Source: Sthenelais limicola (taxonomy: Eukaryota > Annelida > Polychaeta > Phyllodocida > Sigalionidae). From it: a DNA stretch of 64,000 bases. Positions 56,799-64,000 of the stretch are shown here, piece by piece; the stretch's first letter is position 1; every line of letters starts with the position of its first letter. The stretch covers positions 37,584,298 to 37,648,297 of the forward strand of contig OW804097.1 in assembly GCA_942159475.1 (NCBI GenBank), given 5' to 3'. The notes under the pieces were generated by a model that had not been told where the DNA came from, ran no database searches, and saw only the letters and a list, made by a program, of their open reading frames with translations. A program made the position numbers and the translations under genes.

Positions 56799-57573
56799 GT
56801 GATGTGTTATAGGAAAAAGAGTGACGCAAGTCGCAAAAAATGGATTTTGAGATATCATCATTTGAAACGATTTCTATATTCTATATTTCTATATTTAAAA
56901 TGTAATACTTTTATTTTTGAAAATAAACGTTTGCAATATTTTTGGTAGCATAAATTATTATTATTATAAAACTTTTATTCAATAAAACATGTACATTTCT
57001 GCTATGTTGTACTGAAGCGGAAAAGGCCTTCTCAGTGTTATACAACTCTGAGTTCTTCCCGGGTTCCCTCCAGAAATTATATAAAAGGCAAATATAGAAT
57101 ACACAATTATATGCAATTACATTGTTTAAAATACTAAGAATTTAGAATCGACCCGCTTTTAGATGGTAGGATGCGAATGACGGTCATGGCAGTGTCCTAT
57201 TGTTTGTGGTTTCATGTATTTGCCAGAGGTATTTCGTCATAGAGTCATAGAGTTATTCGGATTCATAATATCGCATCTTGATAATTAGTTCAAATAGATG
57301 TGTGAAAGTCGATTAAACTATCTTTCCACAACATAAGTTGAAACTAGAGTACAAATACTCGTAAAATAGTTAAATATGCGCTATATGATGTCCTGAGAAA
57401 TGAAAGCATATATATTCAATACACGCTCTTGAAATTTGGTAAATGCATCGATACCACTTCAAACAGTACATACATCAAGAATGAGACAATTCCTACAAAG
57501 AGATCTTGTGAATAAATGACTTTGAAAAATATCAATTTTGCGACTTGTGACTTATTTCACTAAAGCACATCAC
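56799..57573. mobile_element. MITE-2 copy with internal insertion
   Basis: Ends GTGATGTGTTATAGGAAAAA and ACTAAAGCACATCAC. The middle (about 56953-57230) starts with TTATTATTATTATAAAACTT and may be the inverted 3' tail of a non-LTR retrotransposon. Confidence 0.65.
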
Positions 57574-58131
57574 ACATGTTCTTACCATACCCTACTACTA
57601 CGAATAAGGGTTTTTAACAGTTTAAAAAAACAATTAACTGGTAACTAGATAGCCACACATTCAATCTGGGCTGGAATGTAAGGGGCGTAGCCAGATACGT
57701 TATCCATTGACTCTAGGTAATCGTATTTGAACTCGCTACATCTCAAATTACTTCAATATCTACGTTTAGTATCTCTCTTAGCAGCGGGTTTCATTCAGAT
57801 CAAGTTTATTTAACCCACATTGGTGGGTAATCGATTCCGCTAATATCAAAACCAAAACCCAGAAAAATTGCGATCAACATCTTGGAGCAACAACAGCGTT
57901 AGAAGAGTGCAGGCCAGCTGCCACGGGCTTTGAAAGGCCTTAAATTGGAGGCTCTGATAAAAAGCTGACAGGCAAAATAAAGATCTGTGAGAAAACAGGC
58001 ATGGCGGAGCGATCAGTTTTACAATAATATGGCGCGCCATCCGGAGATAAAAAGGTGAGGGAGCAGCGGTGAGGTGAATGGGAGAGATGTCACGGACGGG
58101 GATCGATACCAAACGTCACGCTTGTCATAGA
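57574..58131. other. Intergenic, no gene seen
   Basis: Open frame on the minus strand at 57846-58112 lacks recognisable motifs. Confidence 0.35.
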
Positions 58132-58366
58132 GGCTCAGATCATCAGAAAATGGACAATCGGCAGCTCTACACATTTAGGAACTTCTGCTAAATTAGGCTG
58201 GAAAATGGTCAATTCTACGTATATCTGAGTATATTTGGTATTGGGTTGATGTAAATAATCTGTTTGGTTATGTTGAACTGTATTTGGAACCTCATTTTGG
58301 GGTTAAATTGGGGTTATTTGAGAGGGTTTCTGAATGTGAATTGTACATTTTTAGAAGACTTCGCCC
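58132..58366 (+). mobile_element. MITE-1 copy, diverged ends
   Basis: Ends GGCTCAGATCATCAG and AGACTTCGCCC. No exact duplication. Confidence 0.75.
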
Positions 58367-58899
58367 TAAAATGCGATGGATCGACATCAAGTCGATGGCC
58401 ATTCGACTCTGTGTTTACCTTTCCTTTAAAAAGCCTTGCTCCAAATTTTGACCCACTCTCACAGAAAACCATAGAGAACCGTCAGAATGCAAATATTTCC
58501 TCCTAAATTAGAAGTGATTTTACACCAGCGTTCTGTAATTTTATTCTATTTTTAGTTTCCCTTCTATGATTTCCCATGAATTACCTTTTTGAAATTACGA
58601 CCATTTTGATGGAAAGTTTCAAGGCACTATTTGTGATCAAATGAGATATAATTCCGTTTGAGAATGAATGACGATTGTCCAAGGCAGATTCCAATATCGA
58701 ATTTTATTTCAGAAATTCAATTTGTCAGAGGGTGTTAGGCTTCAGTCTTTTGCGTTAACACGGGCGCTGTGACGGATGGAATTTAATACCTCAACATTAA
58801 ATGGAAATAACTTTTGTTTTATACAGCTTAAAGGCTTTAGGTTAAACATAAAAAGGATATAATGCGACTAAAAATACTTGCATTAGAACACATCTATAT
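58367..58899. other. Intergenic, no gene seen
   Basis: No recognised content. Confidence 0.4.
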
Positions 58900-59173
58900 G
58901 GGTCCGATTGTCAAAAGATGTACAATTGGCAGCTCTACACATTTAGTAAATTCTGCTAAATTAGGCTGAAAAATGATAAATACCGTGTATATCTGAGTAT
59001 AGTTTGTATTATGTTATGTTCTTTTTTAAAAATCTGTCGTGCTATATTAAACTGTATTTCAAAAATCCGTCGTGCTATATTAAACTGTATTTTAAAGTTC
59101 ATTTTTGTCCTAAATTTGTGTTATTTGAGAAGATTGGTGAAAGTGAATTGTACATTTTCTAACGATCTGTCCC
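58900..59173 (+). mobile_element. MITE-1 copy with ATAT duplication and internal tandem repeat
   Basis: Ends GGGTCCGATTGTCAA and CGATCTGTCCC. Flanked by ATAT. A ~32-bp interior segment (gtgctatattaaactgtatt) is tandemly duplicated at about 59028-59092. Confidence 0.85.
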
Positions 59174-59219
59174 ATATATAGTCAAAATGTGCACAGCACC
59201 GGTTTTGAGACGAACAATT

Positions 59220-59703
59220 GTGATGTGTTATGGAAAAAGTCGCAAAATTGATATTTTTCAACGTGTTTTATTCTCAAGATGTCTTTGGGGGAATGTTTTC
59301 ATTTTATGGGTGCTTAACGTACCCTGGTCATACAGTTCTCAAATTTCGAGCCAGTGCGATAAATATATTCATGCATTTCTAAGGTCAACGTATATAACGG
59401 GTTGGTTAATATAACGTGAATATTGCACGAGTTTAACTATTTTACTAGTAATATATTTTCAAAATAATAAGTAACAAGTAAAAATAATAAGTTTTGCAAT
59501 ATGTCTGGTGGACAATTACTACAGAGATATTGCAAACCTTTTTTTTTTCAAACGAAAATATCAAACTTAAATTATAAAAATACTTATTAGATATCAAACT
59601 GTTTAGCATCATTGGAATCGGCTTGATCTCATCTATTCAAATATGATAATATCTCAAAATCCATTTTTTGCGACTTGTGTCTCATTTTTCTTTAACACAT
59701 CAT
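59220..59703. mobile_element. MITE-2 copy
   Basis: Ends TGATGTGTTATGGAAAAAGT and TTTCTTTAACACATCAT, with the family interior. Confidence 0.7.
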
Positions 59704-59815
59704 ATTTATAAGATCAATTTTGAATTTATGATATGAATCTGGGTTCCGTGTTATGAATTTTACCCACTTTCGTGTCCTGCCATAACAATCCCTTAGAACA
59801 TTCAGATGATCATTT

Positions 59816-60048
59816 GGGTCAAATCTCCAGAAAAGTACACGTGGCCGTCACCAATCGTCTCAAATGATCCAAATTTAAGATGAAAATCAGGTTCAAAATA
59901 TAGTTCAACATAACCCGACATATTTATTGAATGAATACAATACATAATACATTCAGATATACTCAGTATGTATCATTTTCACTCTAATTTAGCAGAGTTT
60001 GAGAGATGTGTAGAACTGTAGATTGTGCATTTTCTGAAAATCTGACCC
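59816..60048 (-). mobile_element. MITE-1 copy with ATTT duplication
   Basis: Ends GGGTCAAATCTCCAG and AAATCTGACCC. Flanked by ATTT on both sides. Confidence 0.9.
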
Positions 60049-60195
60049 ATTTACGTGTGACCCATACACATTATACACACAATCCTCTTAAGAATAGCTC
60101 CTTTGTGATCTCAGATTGCAATCCTCTTGAAGTATTCCACATCTTCCACCCCAAGATCCCCTGCTGGGGCTCTCCTTAACCCTTCCTAGTCATTT

Positions 60196-60739
60196 GTGAT
60201 GTGTTTTTATTCCCTATTCGAATGCTCTACGTTTTAGAGGGTTTAGTGTTTCTAGTCACATGAATCTATGAGTCAAATTTCAGGACATTGCATTAAATAT
60301 ATCCCTGCGTTTTGAAGGTCATCCAATTGAGTATATCTACTTACCCAGAAATATTGCAATCATCAAACACAAAATATACAAGATTGTTTGGATGTCCTTC
60401 ATGTTTACCACCATTGGAATACGCTTGATCTTATCGTAACAAATATGATGATATCTCAAGATCTTGTGAGACTTGTGACTTGCTTTCCTGAAACACATGG
60501 GTCAGATTTTCAGAAAATGTACAATTCGCCTTCACCAATCCTCTCGAATAAATCACATTTAAGACAAAAATGAGCTTCAAATGCAATTTAACATAACAGA
60601 ACTGATACTTTAAATCAATGCGATCCCAAATATACTCAGATATACCCGGTATTCATCATTTTTCAACCAAATTTAGCAGAATTTCCTAAATGTGTAGAGC
60701 TGCCAATTGTACATTTTCTGAAATCTGACCCATATCACA
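60196..60739. mobile_element. MITE-2 copy invaded by MITE-1 near its right end
   Basis: The left end GTGATGTGTTTTTATTCC is diverged. The right terminal CCTGAAACACATCACAT is split by the MITE-1 at 60499-60731. Confidence 0.7.
60499..60731 (-). mobile_element. MITE-1 copy nested in MITE-2
   Basis: Ends GGGTCAGATTTTCAG and TGAAATCTGACCC. Flanks ACAT and ATAT. Excision would restore the MITE-2 terminus GAAACACATCACAT, supporting a 4-bp duplication with one later change. Confidence 0.85.
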
Positions 60740-61948
60740 TTTGGTTCGTACAGGAGAACTACTATGGTTGTGCTGTCCTTGAATAACCAGGAACTGAAAG
60801 CAAACTATTTATGTAGTTCTATGGTTACGGGCCCTGCTTCAAAGCCGAAGTATAATTCTTGGCATATATGCCAAGAATTCTTTTCTCCACTACCAATGAA
60901 AGTATCAAATATATTAGATAGGTAAACGTACCTGTTAGCTAGATAGATGAAAAGTTGATGTTAACCGTTTTCTAGTAGTATGACGATGATTATACCCGGG
61001 TGTTGGTTCTTAACCTATTTCGCTTCGATTTTATTCCCTTTGTTCAATTCAATTCAATTCAAATATTCTTTAATGTCAAACTGATAGAAAACAATTGGTT
61101 GTCCTATTCTGGCGTGCCAGATCTTCCTATGGATGCCACACGACGTCCTTTCGTTTTAGGGACAATATGGTAGAATTAACATTATCCTAATTTAGAAAAG
61201 TAACAAGAAATGATCACCATTGTTAAAGATATATTAACACATATTTTGTTTGATCAGAATTTTCTGGATATTGTATATTATTTTAAACCTTCCTTCTATG
61301 ATTATAACTTCTATTGTTAAACTACAATTTGCTGTAATGAATTTCTATGCTTAGTTTTTTTTTCATCAGCTATTACTGAGAAAAATGTATAACAACATAA
61401 TGTCTCTTGGTTGAATAAACACATTTAAAACAAACAAACACCAATAGTGTAGACATCTATAAAACTAACCCTCAAATCCATTGTTGGCATAATAATGTAA
61501 ATCAAAATCAGTCCCAACTAGTCAGGAACACGCTGGAAGGCCTGTAATTAACTTTCAGATGCGCGTCTCCTTTTTAAACAACCCTTTTGGTATAAATGAT
61601 AAAAAAAACCATTGAATTGTATTGAAGAAATCCCCTTGTTTATGTTTGAATTTAAGGTTTGTTTAAACCCATGATGTAAGAGAAATCGGTTTCCAGAGAT
61701 GAATCATTTGTGTTTCTTTTGATACAGGTAATCTGGAATAAAGATGAACGTGAATCTAGGATCAGGTTGATGCGATGGTGTTTGAATTCTGACGCAGCTA
61801 CGATTTCACTTTCAGGTTGTAGCAAAAATCGTTAAAAAATGTTATCATTAAAAATGAAATTTAAGAAAGGAAGACTGGTAGTATTCTTCAATTGGTGAGG
61901 TACACCCAATGTTGTGGTTTAGTGTTCTTACTAACTACTCTCCCAATA
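60740..61948. other. Intergenic; AATTC microsatellite
   Basis: Includes a 26-bp palindrome (listed) and an (ATTCA)n run near 61044-61062 that may be the tail of a non-LTR element. No gene recognised. Confidence 0.4.
60854..60879. repeat. Perfect 26-bp palindrome
   Basis: AATTCTTGGCATA followed by its exact complement TATGCCAAGAATT, with no loop. Could be a protein-binding site or chance. Confidence 0.7.
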
Positions 61949-62297
61949 GAGGATTTGCATAGCCGCCATTTTGAATCTTGATTAGCATGGAATTATGGGA
62001 CTAATGGTAGGCCTACATTCTAAAAATCTATAGAAAACATGCCATATTCAGCATGGAATATTTATAAATGCTCCAATGTCAATATCCATGTGTTATACAT
62101 GCTTCCATAACACTAGTCCCCATCTTTCCCATCATGCATTTGGTTTTCATAGAACATTTATAGAAGCTATGATATTGGTGAAAACATTCTTGAAATTTCG
62201 AATAAAAATATTACTAAATGTTTGTAGGTCAGATTTTAACTGAATCTATCCCAGCATACACTGTGAGAGACATGCGCAGTGAGACAAGCAAATCCCC
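61949..62297 (-). mobile_element. MITE-4 copy
   Basis: Ends GAGGATTTGCATAGCC and AGCAAATCCCC, flanked by TA. Inverted relative to 55531 and 63077. Confidence 0.85.
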
Positions 62298-62369
62298 TAT
62301 TACTAAGAAGTTCATTACTGATTAGTGCATAGTAACACTTCTACCAAATTTGTATTGGCTCTTATAAAT

Positions 62370-62605
62370 GGGTCAGATTTTCAGAAAATGTACAATTCGC
62401 CTTCACCAATCCTCTCAAATAGCCAACATTTAAGACAAAAATGAGCTTCTAAATGCAGTTTAACATGACAGAACTGATACTTTAAATCAATGTCATACCA
62501 AATATATTTCAGATATACCGAGTATTCTTAATTTTTCGGCCTAATTCAGGCTAATTTCCCAAATGTGTAGAGCTGCTAATTGTACATTTTCTGAAAATCT
62601 GACCC
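62370..62605 (-). mobile_element. MITE-1 copy
   Basis: Ends GGGTCAGATTTTCAG and AAATCTGACCC. Flanks AAAT and AGAT differ by one base. Confidence 0.85.
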
Positions 62606-62657
62606 AGATGCTCAACTAGATAGCGTCGGTTGTTAGTTTGTAGGTTGTATAATATAT

Positions 62658-62885
62658 GGGTCAGATTTTCAGAAAATGCACGATTGTCAGCTATACACAT
62701 ACATTTGAGTAAATTCTGCTAAATTCTGCTGCAGTCTGGTCAATACTAGGTAAATTCGAGTACATGCATTTGGCATTGCATTGATTCAAGGATCTGTTTG
62801 GTTAGGTTGAACTGTTTTTTAACTTTATTTTCGTCTGAAATCTGGGTTATTTGAGAGGATTATGCATTTTCTGGTAACTTCACCC
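62658..62885 (+). mobile_element. MITE-1 copy
   Basis: Left end GGGTCAGATTTTCAG; right end lacks the AATTGTACA part and reads TGGTAACTTCACCC. Closest relative of the copy split at 422-5859. Confidence 0.8.
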
Positions 62886-63076
62886 ATGTGCGAAATCCAC
62901 TTGGGCCAACTTCCCAACTGACCTCATGGGAGGCGGTACCAGAGGATAATGTTCTCCGAGCACATAATCCTTACACAATCATACATCAGCAGGGAAAACA
63001 GTACAAGTAGAAAACCTTGGCAACAGAATTAGCATTCGATTATAAAAATAGATTCATGTAGAATTTTCAGTTAATA

Positions 63077-63418
63077 AGGGATTTGCATGTTTCACTGTGC
63101 ATGTCTACTGCAGTGCATGCTGGGATGGATTCTGTTGAAATCTGACATTGAAATATTTGGCAACATTTTTATAAAAGATTGCAAGAATGTTTTTATCAAT
63201 ATCAGAGCCTGTATATATGATCTATGAAAACCAAATGCATGATGGGAAAGATGGCGACATGGGTCATGGAAACAAGTATAACACATGGATATTGACATTA
63301 GAGCATTGATAAATATTTCATGCAGAACATGACATGTTTTCTATAGATTTTAGAATGTACCATTAGTCCCATAATTCCATGCGAATCAAAATTCAAAATG
63401 GCGGCTATGTAAATCCCC
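63077..63418 (+). mobile_element. MITE-4 copy
   Basis: Ends AGGGATTTGCATG and GTAAATCCCC, flanked by TA. Confidence 0.85.
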
Positions 63419-63509
63419 TATTACCAGCTAATTACTGAAGAATCTGTTTTATTCCGAAACCATTCCGGATCAGGGGTCGTGGCCTGTTTCTCCTGGTGTA
63501 AAGCCAAAT

Positions 63510-63662
63510 GGGTCAGATTTTCAGAAAATGTACAACTGGCAGAACTAAAGATCTAGTAAATTCTGCTAAATTAGACTGAAAAATGATAAACACTGGGTGT
63601 ATCTAAATATATTTTGTGTTGTGTTGATTCCAAGAACCTTTTATTTTCTGCCGATTTCACCC
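63510..63662 (+). mobile_element. Internally deleted MITE-1 copy with AAAT duplication
   Basis: Both ends are present (GGGTCAGATTTTCAG and GCCGATTTCACCC) with AAAT on both sides. The interior is shortened to 153 bp in all. Confidence 0.85.
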
Positions 63663-63876
63663 AAATCACCACTTTTTGTTTTGTTTTAAAGAAATTTTAA
63701 TGCGCGACAGTTTCAGCGAGCTGATAATCTCATGTGCACAAGAAAAGTAGGCAGGTGACATTTAACATCGAGATATTTACATTGAGTTAAATAAACCAGT
63801 TATGGCAAAACAATATTGTTTTGTTAACTTTCATCTTTTTACACTTTAATAGGAACTCCTCGGTGAAATTGGAAAT

Positions 63877-64000
63877 CACTCTAGGTCCAAAACCTCAGAC
63901 AGATAAGAATTGTGTGTCAGTTATTGGACGCCTACTTCGCTAATCGGTTTCCTGGTCTAGGATTAGGCATTCTAATGGAATTATAATGGCACTTTGGCAA
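63877..64000 (+). mobile_element. MITE-3 copy, cut by window end
   Basis: Left end CACTCTAGGTCCAAA and matching interior up to the end of the window. Confidence 0.8.

Overview
The window is animal nuclear DNA: AT-rich, mostly non-coding, crowded with nested transposons, microsatellites and large satellite-like arrays, with GT-AG splice signals and Kozak-type starts. The one clearly intact host gene is a class A (rhodopsin-type) GPCR resembling invertebrate FMRFamide receptors, encoded in one long exon. Together with a DIRS-superfamily retroelement and many invertebrate-style MITEs this suggests a marine invertebrate. The phylum cannot be fixed from the sequence alone.

Layout. 1-6 kb: a MITE split by a roughly 5.2-kb tyrosine-recombinase (YR) retrotransposon of Ngaro/PAT-like architecture. 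It has split direct repeats A1...B1-A2-B2, a gag-like ORF, an RT ORF that continues the gag frame across one TGA, RNase H, then an overlapping YR. The RT is interrupted by an LTR-like insertion. 6-12 kb: nested MITEs. 13-18 kb: isolated sequences that look like splice-bounded exons, with no recognised product. 18-22 kb: a C-rich array, a 172-bp tandem repeat, a 47-bp GATATC-rich array and a 21-bp array, arranged partly as a ~706-bp higher-order repeat. 22.6-29.1 kb: a candidate spliced transcription unit with two very short ORFs, whose introns hold two hammerhead-like motifs of the kind known from Penelope-like elements. 30.6-31.8 kb: the GATATC-rich and C-rich arrays recur, the former inverted. 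32.8-36.2 kb: a 3.4-kb element with ~160-bp terminal inverted repeats. It carries a decayed-looking 292-codon ORF that I associate with an unnamed multicopy invertebrate protein family, plus a short overlapping Cys-rich ORF. 38.5-40.5 kb: the GPCR. 41-64 kb: almost entirely short non-autonomous DNA transposons.

Three unrelated MITE families (labelled here MITE-1, MITE-2 and MITE-3) have 4-bp target-site duplications. MITE-4 and several single elements are flanked by TA. MITE-1 is the commonest: 31 copies, none between 11.1 and 38.2 kb and 25 after 38.2 kb.

Apart from the ORFs within each mobile element, nothing indicates that the genes work together. The most interesting item for follow-up is the long-TIR element at 32.8-36.2 kb and its protein family. 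Several ORFs in the region begin only with GTG or TTG codons; these are not credible eukaryotic starts, so I moved or qualified them.
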